A DNA stretch of 59,153 nt from an uncultured Muribaculaceae bacterium (GTDB taxonomy: Bacteria; Bacteroidota; Bacteroidia; Bacteroidales; Muribaculaceae). The stretch lies in contig CAQFOZ010000007.1 of assembly GCA_948788915.1 (NCBI GenBank), forward strand, positions 1-59,153, given 5' to 3'. The first letter of the stretch is position 1; every line of letters begins with the position of its first letter. Of the stretch, positions 9,450 to 19,000 are shown in pieces. A model generated the notes under the pieces. It was not told where the DNA came from, did no database searches, and saw nothing but the letters and a program-made list of their open reading frames with translations. The position numbers and the translations under genes are program-made.

Positions 9450-9474
9450 GTATGCGAAGTTACTAATTTTTTAT

Positions 9475-9482
9475 TATTTTTG
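9475..9482 (+). promoter_or_regulatory. Bacteroidetes -7 box for the lipoprotein-ABC operon
   Basis: TATTTTTG matches TAnnTTTG and lies 20 bp upstream of the ATG at 9503. No clear -33 element. The leader would be very short. Confidence 0.4.
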
Positions 9483-9502
9483 CCAACTAAAGAAACAACT
9501 AT

Positions 9503-10840
9503 ATGAAAAAATTTAATCCCACCCTAAATTTCTTGCTCTTCCTTATTGTGTCTATGATATCGGGAGGTTGTTCCTCAGATAAAACAGGTGATTTGCAGGA
9601 ACTGCTCGGATCCATACCGTCGGATGTCTCGTTTGTTGGCGTGATTGACTCGGAAGAACTGTTGAAACAAGCCGGATTCAAAGTAAAAAACGGAACCGTC
9701 ACCCCGGGAAAAGATATTGCGCGTTTTCTTGACAACACAACAAATACCGGACTCAAATCCATATCGGAAATGATATGTGACGGAGGAATCGATCCATCAT
9801 ACATGACTGTCTTTGCAGAAGGTTACAATTCTTATCTTTCCGGTTATCTTTCCGATACGGACAATTTCAAAGGTATGATTGAAAACCGTTTCGGAGAAAA
9901 AGTAACGCACGATGGTGAATTCTCAATCTGTGGAAACATTGCTTTCACATCGAACCGATTCTGGTGTTGTCTGAATTCCCGCAACAGCATAAACATCAAC
10001 GACATCAAACATTTCAACTCCCTGAGCGAGAAACAGAGTTTCTTCTCCCTTAAAGTTTCCGGACAACTTGTGGAATCTGACAAGATAATGCGTGGCTGGG
10101 GAGACATAAAAGGATGTCTTAATGCTTCAGGCCTGGATTTTAGCACAAAAGCTTCAATACAGATGGGGCTTGAGGCTCTTTTCGAAGATGCCGTGGAGTT
10201 TGTCTGGGACATGGACATAGACAAGGATGAACTAGAAATGGATCTCTCCATACTTAACAAAAAAGGTGGCATCGCTGCATTCCTGTATCCCGTAGAAAAA
10301 ACCGATGCCGAACAGATAAGGACATCGGGCATTTCCGGAGATGCAATATTCGCACTTGCTATTTCACCTAAGTTCACGGAAAGAATGAGAAAAGACACTC
10401 GTGGCAAGGGAATGTCCGTGGCCGGCATGTTCTCCGGAATGATATCAGATGTATCAGGCACTGTAATTATCGGAGCCGACAACACTAACAACATAGACGG
10501 ACTGATACCGGTGAAGGGGACCCAGACCTCAGACCTGAACCGTCTTTTGTCACAATATGATTTTTCTGTAACTCAGGGAAATGGTGCCATAAGGTTTTCC
10601 AAGGGAAAGACCTACGGCAATATTTCTCCCGATATCGCGGCCAAGATTCTGAAAGGGAAAACCGGAGGTCTTATAATATCTCCAGATTCACTCACCGGTG
10701 GAAAAATCGATTACGTTGCCTTTACACTCACCCCCGAAAAAGGTGGAATGGAAGTGAATGTCAAGGTCAAATCAAAAAATAAAGAATCATTGTTTGTCGG
10801 ATTAAGAAACTGTTTGAATTTATTTTCGAGGAGTTTCTAA
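9503..10840 (+). CDS. Secreted lipoprotein, DUF4836-like, in an ABC transporter operon
   Basis: A 445-residue lipoprotein: hydrophobic segment then lipobox ISGGC (cysteine near residue 23), followed by SSDK. Just after this comes IPSDVSFVGVIDSEELLKQAG, a pattern typical of Bacteroidales DUF4836-like proteins (IPxDAxxVxxxDxxSLxxKAG). The rest is alpha/beta with no catalytic motif I recognise. It is 12 bp upstream of the ATPase gene and clearly cotranscribed with the ATPase and permease, so it may be the cargo or an accessory lipoprotein of that transporter. The C-terminal residues RNCLNLF are encoded by a dispersed repeat (10805-10825), suggesting the original 3' end was replaced. Family assignment is tentative. 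Confidence 0.7.
   Translation: MKKFNPTLNFLLFLIVSMISGGCSSDKTGDLQELLGSIPSDVSFVGVIDSEELLKQAGFKVKNGTVTPGKDIARFLDNTTNTGLKSISEMICDGGIDPSYMTVFAEGYNSYLSGYLSDTDNFKGMIENRFGEKVTHDGEFSICGNIAFTSNRFWCCLNSRNSININDIKHFNSLSEKQSFFSLKVSGQLVESDKIMRGWGDIKGCLNASGLDFSTKASIQMGLEALFEDAVEFVWDMDIDKDELEMDLSILNKKGGIAAFLYPVEKTDAEQIRTSGISGDAIFALAISPKFTERMRKDTRGKGMSVAGMFSGMISDVSGTVIIGADNTNNIDGLIPVKGTQTSDLNRLLSQYDFSVTQGNGAIRFSKGKTYGNISPDIAAKILKGKTGGLIISPDSLTGGKIDYVAFTLTPEKGGMEVNVKVKSKNKESLFVGLRNCLNLFSRSF
10805..10825. repeat. Partial dispersed repeat encoding a protein C-terminus
   Basis: AGAAACTGTTTGAATTTATT begins a 21-bp match to 6805-6825. It supplies the codons for RNCLNLF at the end of the lipoprotein. An AGAAACT / AGTTTCT inverted pair (10805-10811 and about 10832-10838) brackets it. 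Confidence 0.45.
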
Positions 10841-10852
10841 GAAATTATCTGA

Positions 10853-11503
10853 ATGCAAATTAACGAAATCACACTTGAGGACATGCTTCCCAGGGTATTC
10901 ATCAACGAGAAGATACCCGTTTCAGAAGTGTGGAATACCCGGCTGTCATTCCGGAAAGGTAACCGATACCGGGTAGAGGCGGCAAGCGGAGGCGGCAAGT
11001 CGTCTCTGTGTTCTTATATTTTCGGGACACGCACAGACTACAACGGAACATTGTATTTCAATAATACGGACATCAAAAGCCTGAGCATTCCTCTTTGGCA
11101 GGATATAAGACGGAAAAACATAGCTTATCTGCCACAAGAACTTTCTCTCTTCCCGGAGCTAACCGCATGGGAGAACATTCAGCTTAAGAACAGCCTTACC
11201 GGTTATGCCGACAATGCAAAAATAGGACAATGGCTTGACAGAATAGGCATTAGCGCACGCAAAGATTACCCTGTCGGGAAAATGTCTATCGGCCAGCAAC
11301 AACGTGTTGCTATTATCCGCAGCATATGCCAGCCTTTTGATTTCATATTGCTCGACGAGCCTGTAAGTCACCTTGATGCCGAAAACAACCGTATCGCCAC
11401 TGAAATAATCGAAGAAGAGGCAAGCAAAAACGGAGCCGGAATAATCTCCACATCCGTGGGCAATCCGCTACAGCTGTCCGACCCTGTAATTCTATCACTA
11501 TGA
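10853..11503 (+). CDS. ABC transporter ATPase with degenerate motifs
   Basis: A 216-residue nucleotide-binding subunit of the MacB/LolD/FtsE type. Walker A reads AASGGGKSS, with Ala in place of the first Gly. The Q-loop is YLPQELSLFPELTAWENI, the signature is MSIGQQQRVAIIRS (usual LSGGQ), Walker B is ILLDEP with its catalytic Glu, and the D-loop is SHLD. The switch histidine is missing: the strand that normally ends in THD reads ISTSVGN. It follows the lipoprotein gene by 12 bp and overlaps the permease by 4 bp (ATGA), so translational coupling is likely. It should energise the FtsX-like permease; lack of the H-loop suggests altered or regulatory ATP use. Confidence 0.88.
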   Translation: MQINEITLEDMLPRVFINEKIPVSEVWNTRLSFRKGNRYRVEAASGGGKSSLCSYIFGTRTDYNGTLYFNNTDIKSLSIPLWQDIRRKNIAYLPQELSLFPELTAWENIQLKNSLTGYADNAKIGQWLDRIGISARKDYPVGKMSIGQQQRVAIIRSICQPFDFILLDEPVSHLDAENNRIATEIIEEEASKNGAGIISTSVGNPLQLSDPVILSL

Positions 11504-12693
11504 ATCAGTCGCTTATATCCAGGCTATTATATAAAAACACATCCGTCGCCCGTATCGCCGGTTTCATCCTTTCCAATTTTCTGGGACTGGCTATTGTTTT
11601 GGGTGGATTGCAGTTCTATACCGACGCACGGTCAATTTGGGAGGATGACGAAAGTTTCATCCATTCCGATTATCTTGTGATAAACAAACGTGTAACCTCT
11701 CAAAACACATTCAACGGGCAATCCTCCTCTTTTTCTGAAGAGGACCTGAGCGACATCTCATCACAACCGTGGATGAAGCGCCTCGCACCATTCTCCACAG
11801 CCGGGTATAAGATCTACGCATCAATAGATCAAGGGGGGAAGGGAATTTCCACAAACATGTTTTTCGAATCAATTCCCGACAGCTTCGTTGACGTGGCATC
11901 GTCACAATGGGGTTGGAGAGAGGGAAGCAACGAAATACCGGTCATTATCTCCAAAGACTATCTTTCCCTTTATAACTTCGGATTTGCCGCATCCGCAGGA
12001 CTCCCGCAGATGTCGGAAGGTTTCATGAGCGGCATTCCGCTGAAACTCACGCTACGCAGCAACGATGGTCTGCGTACCTTGCAATTTAACGGGCGCATAG
12101 CAGGATACTCAAACCGCCTGAACACAATTCTTGTCCCGCAGGAATTCATGGACTGGAGCAACCGCGAATTGGGGTCCGAAAATATTCAGGATCCTTCACG
12201 CATTATTGTGGAAGTGTCGAGTCCCGGAGATGTTGCCATAAAGGAATATCTCGACACCAAAGACTGGGAGATTGCCGGTGACAAGACTAACGCATCGGCT
12301 TCATTCCTGCTGAAAGTCGTCATAGGTATAATCCTTGCAATCGGGGTTGTAATTACCTTGCTTTCACTCTTCATACTGCTTCTGTCCATCTCTTTGCTTA
12401 TGGAAAAGAACCGCGACAGACTTCACCGGTTGCTCATGCTCGGATACGGGCTGCAGGCAACAGGCCGTCCATACCGTATAATCGCAATCGGTTCTTCCTT
12501 GATCGCATTGGCTTTGGCAATTGCAGCCACGTTCATCCTCAGGAGTTTCTATATTGATGCCCTGACCGGTCTTGGAGCCACACCCGGAAACCTTTGGTTC
12601 ACCGTCTGCACCGGGGCGTTGCTCACCTTATTGATAATACTCTTAAACCTCTTCTCCATCCGAAAAAAGATTCTTCGCGCATGGAGGATATAA
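11500..12693 (+). CDS. FtsX-like ABC transporter permease
   Basis: A 397-residue membrane protein with the MacB/FtsX topology: one transmembrane helix near residues 20-40, a roughly 220-residue periplasmic domain (about 45-265), then three helices near 270-300, 325-345 and 360-385. Its ATG overlaps the ATPase stop. FtsX/MacB-type permeases act as mechanotransmitters rather than channels, often extracting lipoproteins or driving export through an outer-membrane partner. No TolC-like or adaptor gene is adjacent, and the lipoprotein encoded first in the operon is the obvious candidate partner. The substrate is unknown. Confidence 0.85.
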   Translation: MNQSLISRLLYKNTSVARIAGFILSNFLGLAIVLGGLQFYTDARSIWEDDESFIHSDYLVINKRVTSQNTFNGQSSSFSEEDLSDISSQPWMKRLAPFSTAGYKIYASIDQGGKGISTNMFFESIPDSFVDVASSQWGWREGSNEIPVIISKDYLSLYNFGFAASAGLPQMSEGFMSGIPLKLTLRSNDGLRTLQFNGRIAGYSNRLNTILVPQEFMDWSNRELGSENIQDPSRIIVEVSSPGDVAIKEYLDTKDWEIAGDKTNASASFLLKVVIGIILAIGVVITLLSLFILLLSISLLMEKNRDRLHRLLMLGYGLQATGRPYRIIAIGSSLIALALAIAATFILRSFYIDALTGLGATPGNLWFTVCTGALLTLLIILLNLFSIRKKILRAWRI

Positions 12694-12703
12694 ATTTGAA
12701 AAA

Positions 12704-12732
12704 ATCAGGCGCCCAATGACTGGTCGCCTGAT
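12704..12732 (-). terminator. Intrinsic terminator of the SusCD/GH27 operon
   Basis: ATCAGGCG / CGCCTGAT stem (12704-12711 with 12725-12732) and a 13-nt loop with further C-G pairing possible. Read leftward it is followed by TTTTTT. It lies in the 96-bp gap between the convergent permease and alpha-galactosidase genes and could also stop rightward transcription less efficiently. Confidence 0.75.
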
Positions 12733-12789
12733 AACATCTGACTTTATGGCAAAAAAATTTGCCCGGCTCTAATACCTAACTAACTTATA

Positions 12790-14385
12790 TCAATAGATTT
12801 TTAAAAGCACACATCCGTGAGGATTAACTGTAGAAGAATAGTTACCTTCAACCGTAGCGATATCTTTCTGTCGCCACAGATCACGTATAGTCTTTTTATC
12901 ATAAAACCCAAGTTGCTGCAGTTTTATGCTCATTTCACGAGGCTCAAGTGTCTTATTGAACAGGCCAACTGCCATTGACCCGTCTTCAAGCTGCTTTACA
13001 TATATCGCTTCTTCATTATTGTCAACAATAGGTGCTCCGTGTACACCCAGCGGATCCTGATTAACATCGATCACTTCATCGTTTGTCAACAAAGAGAGTG
13101 TGAAATCGTCAAGACGCGCCAGGTCACATCCTATGAGCAACGGTGAAGCAAAGAGACTCCACAACGACATGTGCGTATACTGTTCATCCGGGGTAAGACG
13201 CGTGTAATGCAGTTTCGGTCCCCAGCCTACAAGTCCGACAACAAGCATATCTGCATCAGGCCAGTGACCCGGTCCACTCCACGGTGCCCATCTGCTCTGA
13301 TTGAAGCCAATCTTGCTGAAATTCTCCCATGTATCGCGTATATCACCTGTTGTCCTCCAGCAATCAGCATATTCCACCAAAGCCGGTGCATCACAAAGAG
13401 GTGCATTGTTAGACAAACTGTATACAATATCACGATCTGTTGCCCGTAAAGCATCGTGCATCTCACGTATATGAGCTACATCATTCGGTTTCCAGTCATA
13501 TTTCAGATAGTCGACTTCCCATTCAACCCACTGCTTCGCGTCATTCTCGACGAAAGAATACGGCGAATGATAACGCACCTTTTTACGATACTGCATATAA
13601 TTCCCTTCCGGTAAGGTGTACCTGAAATTCTTGTTTGTCTTACCCTCCTTAATCCAATGGTATTCACCATCCGGTGTGTCGGCATAGCTTCCGATATGGG
13701 CAGCGTATGTACCCACCCAAGGAGATGAATATATACCTAACTTCAGTCCAAGATCATGAACCTCACGTGTAAGACCCTTCATATCCGGAAATTTTGTATT
13801 CGACTGTATTGCATTATATTTGCCGCCCCTGTTACCTTGCCATCCGTCATCAATGTTGATGTATGTCCAGCCATGGTTCACCAGCCCCTTGTCATACATG
13901 GCGCGGGCTGAAGAGAGCACCTGTTCCTGGGTTACATCGCGTCCCCAGCAGTTCCACGAATTCCAACCCATCGGCGGAGTAAGCGCAATCCTGTCTCCTA
14001 TCACTATTCTTAAACTACGCTTAGCCGTGCCCAGACTGTTGGCGGCAGTCAGTTCCACCACGTATTCCCCTTTCTCGGCAACCCGACCTGTTATTCGGCC
14101 TGTCTTACTGTCAATAGACAACCCCTTGGGCAATCCGGTTGCACCGAACGTCATTGGGCGCTCCCCTGTAGCTGCAACTGTGAATAAGAACTTTGAACCC
14201 GGACGTGCTCCAAAAACACGTGCTCCGTTTATACGTGGCTCCTTACCGGGTTTGGGTGTAAGAATATAATCCGAATAATCGGGCACCTTGGAATTTTCCG
14301 GCAATCCTTTCACCTCGCTCTGTGCACTTGCCGGAATTCCGGCAAGCACCAAAGCGATAATTGACATCATTATATTTCTATTCAT
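12790..14385 (-). CDS. Secreted GH27 alpha-galactosidase
   Basis: A 531-residue enzyme. Signal peptide about 1-21, then a putative Ig-like domain (about 45-130) with GLPKGLSIDSKTGRITG, then a GH27 barrel starting at LTPPMGWNSWNCWG (residue 135). The catalytic nucleophile is D297 in YLKYDW and the acid/base is D348 in RTTGDIRDTW. A longer loop (about 225-290) precedes the nucleophile strand, as in the Melibiase_2 branch. A short beta domain ends the protein. It should remove terminal alpha-galactosyl (possibly alpha-N-acetylgalactosaminyl or beta-arabinopyranosyl) residues in the periplasm or at the cell surface. It is 13 bp downstream of SusD, the last gene of the operon and the only glycosidase in the locus. 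Confidence 0.92.
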   Translation of the reverse strand: MNRNIMMSIIALVLAGIPASAQSEVKGLPENSKVPDYSDYILTPKPGKEPRINGARVFGARPGSKFLFTVAATGERPMTFGATGLPKGLSIDSKTGRITGRVAEKGEYVVELTAANSLGTAKRSLRIVIGDRIALTPPMGWNSWNCWGRDVTQEQVLSSARAMYDKGLVNHGWTYINIDDGWQGNRGGKYNAIQSNTKFPDMKGLTREVHDLGLKLGIYSSPWVGTYAAHIGSYADTPDGEYHWIKEGKTNKNFRYTLPEGNYMQYRKKVRYHSPYSFVENDAKQWVEWEVDYLKYDWKPNDVAHIREMHDALRATDRDIVYSLSNNAPLCDAPALVEYADCWRTTGDIRDTWENFSKIGFNQSRWAPWSGPGHWPDADMLVVGLVGWGPKLHYTRLTPDEQYTHMSLWSLFASPLLIGCDLARLDDFTLSLLTNDEVIDVNQDPLGVHGAPIVDNNEEAIYVKQLEDGSMAVGLFNKTLEPREMSIKLQQLGFYDKKTIRDLWRQKDIATVEGNYSSTVNPHGCVLLKIY

Positions 14386-14398
14386 ATATTACACTTTA

Positions 14399-16054
14399 TC
14401 AATAACCTGGATTCTGTTCAAGCAGTGGATTCGCATATATGGCTTCTGCCGGAATACTGAAAACGTTGCGTGTTTCCGGTGTGGGCTCCTTATCCCACCA
14501 TTTCTCAGTAGTGAAGAGCCCCCAACGCACAAGATCTGTGCGGCGGTGAGCCTCACCGAGGAACTCAATCATATACTCGTCGGCAAGACGGTATATATCA
14601 AGATTTTGCTCCGTAACAGGATCGGGATCATCTCCATTCTCAAAATTACGTTTACGTACAGAATTAATCAGATCAGCAGCTCCTTTCTTGTCGCCTCTGT
14701 GGAAGAGACATTCCGCAAGATTATAAACGACTTCGGTAAAACGCATTACCGGAAAATCCGGATTATAAAGTAACATAACATCCTTGTCATTAGGCACAGG
14801 CATTTTCACCAGCCTGATTCCTGAATTTTCATCACCGGCAAGCATGTCGCTCTTATTTCCGGTTATATTAACATAGTCGACAAGTATAATCTGTTTCCCG
14901 TTCTTAAGCTTTGTACCCTTTACAACTTTCCCTGTTACCGGATTTTTCTGCAATCCCATCAGAAACATACCTTCGTATTTTCCATCACCTTTGTATAGAT
15001 ACGGTTTCTTGCGTAAATCCTTCTCATGGAACTTGGCAAACGGTCTACCCATCTTTGTTGTATAAGGAACCCCCTCCTTTTCCAGTGACGGGGAGAGCTG
15101 GAACCCGTTATAGCATTTACCTATCGAACCGCAATCGAAATAATTCTTGGCATTATACGGATACATTCTCGTATTACATCCCTTAAACTCCTCTTTTGAA
15201 GTCTCAGACGGTATATACCACATGGCCTCGGGTGATTCATGATTTGTAAAGCAATGAGGGCCATACCATGTCGGATCCAGTTTATATACCCCATATTTGC
15301 CATCATATATATCTTGCAGAATCTTCTCTGCATCCGCATATCTGTCTTCCCCGATAAACGCTTCCGCATTGAGATAGAGCTGGGCAAGCAGCATGGCACC
15401 CGCTCCCATTGTCAAATATCCGTCCTGATATTCCGATAGCGACTCGCGTTTATGGAGATTGGGAATAGCAGCCTTCAGTGTACTCTCTATATAATCGAAA
15501 TTCTCCTTGCGGGTGTTGCGTGCTTTAGGCTTGTCGTTAGGTTTAGTGTAAATCGGAAGGCCGCCAAAAAGATCTAAAGAACGCATATAGGCATATGCCA
15601 CGAGCGTGTTAAGCTGATTCAAATGGTCGGACTTGTCCTGCTCCGTAAGACCCAGCGAGGGATAGTCCACCTGCGACAAACCATCGATAGAGACAAGTGC
15701 ATGCGACACTATATAATTCATCTGATTATACGCATTCTTTACTTTTCCGTCCTCTGTGCTCCATGTGTGTCCGTGAAGACGCACCCAGTCGCCGTTATCA
15801 TAGAAATCAGCCGCACGTGCCGGACAACACATCTCGTCTGTAGTGACCTCCTGAAGAAGCCAATAAACACGCTGATTATACATATAATGCCAATGACGGA
15901 ACGGATTCCTCAATACCGAATACACACTCTCCGGACTCGTGTAAAATGTATCCGGATTAGCTTCGGAGTAAAATTTCTCATCAAGGTTGCATCCGGAAAG
16001 CGAAACAACCGCTACAACTCCCAATGCTATGTTTCTTATTTTTTTGCTTATCAT
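14399..16054 (-). CDS. SusD/RagB-family glycan-binding lipoprotein
   Basis: A 551-residue outer-membrane lipoprotein. Lipobox LSGC near residue 22 is followed by NLDEKFYSEANPDTFYTSPE, the usual SusD opening. Helical TPR-like segments and the C-terminal RTDLVRWG region with NPLLEQNPGY at the very end are SusD hallmarks. It sits on the extracellular face over its SusC barrel and captures oligosaccharide. Only 5 bp separate it from the SusC gene, and the pair presumably imports an alpha-galactoside-containing glycan given the adjoining GH27. Glycan identity is inference. Confidence 0.92.
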   Translation of the reverse strand: MISKKIRNIALGVVAVVSLSGCNLDEKFYSEANPDTFYTSPESVYSVLRNPFRHWHYMYNQRVYWLLQEVTTDEMCCPARAADFYDNGDWVRLHGHTWSTEDGKVKNAYNQMNYIVSHALVSIDGLSQVDYPSLGLTEQDKSDHLNQLNTLVAYAYMRSLDLFGGLPIYTKPNDKPKARNTRKENFDYIESTLKAAIPNLHKRESLSEYQDGYLTMGAGAMLLAQLYLNAEAFIGEDRYADAEKILQDIYDGKYGVYKLDPTWYGPHCFTNHESPEAMWYIPSETSKEEFKGCNTRMYPYNAKNYFDCGSIGKCYNGFQLSPSLEKEGVPYTTKMGRPFAKFHEKDLRKKPYLYKGDGKYEGMFLMGLQKNPVTGKVVKGTKLKNGKQIILVDYVNITGNKSDMLAGDENSGIRLVKMPVPNDKDVMLLYNPDFPVMRFTEVVYNLAECLFHRGDKKGAADLINSVRKRNFENGDDPDPVTEQNLDIYRLADEYMIEFLGEAHRRTDLVRWGLFTTEKWWDKEPTPETRNVFSIPAEAIYANPLLEQNPGY

Positions 16055-16059
16055 TTTTA

Positions 16060-19000
16060 TCAGAATTTAAGTTGAAGACCGAAAGTCCAATGAATTGTCT
16101 GTGGGTACATGGAAGCTTTGTTTCTGACTTCCTGAACTCCCGGGAAAAGACCGTTTACACTCTGTTCGGGATTATAGCCCTTGAATTTGGAAAATGTAGC
16201 TACATCACGTGCCGTGACATAAACACGAAGACTTTTGATGTATTTCTGCCACTTTGAAAGATTCAATGTATATCCAAGAGATATGGCATCGATCTTGAAG
16301 AAAGAGGCATCAGACAAAAAGTAGTCACACGTAATTCTGTTTCCCTTGATATGCTTGTTCTCATCATATGCTGAGCGAAGCACATTTACACCTTGTTGGT
16401 TCTGTAGACCATAATACAGATTCACTGTATCATATACATCGAAATCTATATAACTGCGGCAATTGATTCCGAGATCAAAATTACGATAACGGAAACTGTG
16501 ATCCATCGAGAACACAAGCTTCGGCACACCATTGCCTACATAATATTTATTGTCAATCTTATCATTCCCTTTTGCCGGTACAATGTTTCCATCCTTGTCA
16601 TATATGAGCCATTCTCCGTTTTCATCAACCCCAGCGTTTTTAAAAAGCCAGAACTGACCGATAGTCTGATTGTTCACAAGCTTGTGTGTGTTGCCCATAC
16701 TTTGTGGCAGACCGTCAGATAGAATCTGTGAGCTTTCCTCTCCCAAATTCTTTATTTTAGATGAACTTTGTGAAAGTCTTACTGTGGCATCCCAGTCAAA
16801 ATCACTCGTACGGAATATCCTTCCTGTCAACTCAAATTCCCATCCTGTATTTGACAAAGAACCGACATTCTTCATTATTGTCTTTGCTGTCATGGGAGGT
16901 GCAGGAGCTGTGACGGCAAACAGCATATCGTCGACACGACGATAGAACCAGTCGAACTTACCGGTCAGCCGGTTGTTCAGGAAGCCAAAATCCACACCTA
17001 CGTTAAACTCTTTCTTCTCTTCCCATTTCAAATCAGGATTCGCATTACGCGCCGACTTGTAAGCAGAACCCCAGACCAGACTTCCGGGTGTCGGATACAT
17101 GCCGTCACTACTATAAGTATACGTTGTATATCCTGCAGCAAAATTATCATTACCAGTCACACCGTAACCGGCACGCAACTTTAATTCATCAAGCCATTCC
17201 ACATCACGGAGCCATGATTCACGGTTCATACGCCATCCCGCAGACACTGACCAGAAATTTCCCCAACGGTTGTTCTTACCAAATTTTGAACTGCCTTCAC
17301 GACGGTAACTTACCATTGCTATGTAACGGTCGTCATATGAATAATTGGCACGCCCATACCAGGAAAGAAGATGTTCCGACGGTTCTTTTCCGGAATTCAT
17401 CTCAGCCAGCCCCATGCTCAGATCTTTGCCGGCGTCCATATCCCAGGGACCTATTCCGTCAACAGTAAAGTCTCTGTTGGTCATATCAAAAGATTCCTGC
17501 CCGGTTTCATTAAAATAACTCCATCCTGCCAAAGCATCGAAATGGTGCATATCACCGAACTCTTTTGTATATGAAAGATATGCCTCCCAGTTGGTATTGA
17601 GACTCTTCTGATAGCTGTGTGTAGCTTCCCCGAGTTTACCGGAGTCGACACTTTTACGGTGGTATTGATTGTAATAGATCGTTCTTGTCCACTGACGGCG
17701 GTCAACTCCAACAGATGCATGTGCTGTAAACCCCGGTAAAATTGTATATTTCAGATTAAAGTCACCCATGAACCATTGGTCAACGCCTTTATAATCCTGA
17801 TCCATTATGTTTGCCACCGGATTGAAGAAGTCTGCACCGAGACCGGCTTTGTTTACATTATAATGAGTCGGACTATCGGGATCCATCACCGGAATAGTTG
17901 GATTAAGCGCTATTGAATTCTCCACATCATTGGCTGTGTTCCTCTGATCACGATGAGCTTCACGGTACTGCATTCGCAACCCTATCTCAAGACGGTTGTC
18001 CCAAAGGGAATAACGCCCGTTAAGTCTTGCCGAATAGTCTTTACGCCCGTCTCCTATCACGATACCCTGCTGGTTTGAATATGACAGCGACGAATAAAGC
18101 GAAAGGGCTTTTGTACCACCCGTCATTGTTACAGAATGGCGTTGAGAGAACGGTGTGTCTCTACACATCAGGTCATACCAGTCTGTACGGGAACCAAAAT
18201 CCTCCCCTCTGCCATATTGAAGATATTCTTCAGGTGTCAGCATGTCAAGGCGCTTACGCACACTCTCTATTGAAAATTCGCCATTATATGTAACAGAAGC
18301 TTTCCCCTCTTTAGCTTTTTTTGTTGTGACAAGTATCACACCCGCAGATGCACGTGTTCCATATATGGCTCCGGCAGATGCATCCTTAAGAACATCGATA
18401 CTCTCTACATCCTCCTGATTAATAGAACGCAGATCTCCACCCGGCACACCGTCAATTACTACCAGCGGCGATGTCCCTCCCTTAACCGACGATACACCGC
18501 GAAGCTGATAACCGTTGGAGGCATTCGGAGATGAATTGCCACTTATAGTCAGGCCTGATACTTTACCTTGCAATGCGGTAGCGATTGTCGAACCGCCCAC
18601 ACCTGCCATAAGATCATCACCTGAAATCGACGTAATGGAAGACGTCACGCGCTTCTTTTGCATTGTACCGTAACCCACAACCACAACCTGCTCAAGTGTG
18701 CGGTCTTCTCCTCGCATGGTTACATTATAGTCTGTCTGACCCGGCTTTACTTTAACCTTAACCGGTGTCATGCCTACAAGTGAAACTTTAAGCGTTTGTC
18801 CCGGCACTGCCTGCATTGAGAAATTTCCATCAATATCAACTACCGATGCCATCCGCGTACCCTCCACAGAAACTGTTGCTCCTGTCAGCGGTTCACCTGC
18901 CGCATCAGTAACTTTACCTGTTATCTTTATCGTTTTACCGCTTGCTTTAATACCTTCTTTTTCACTCTTTTTAGAAACTGTTATCACCTTATCGGACAAC

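Noticed and set aside
9844..10494. A 216-codon minus-strand open frame
   Set aside because: Antisense to the lipoprotein gene, rich in Ser/Pro/Ile as expected from reverse reading, with no domain.
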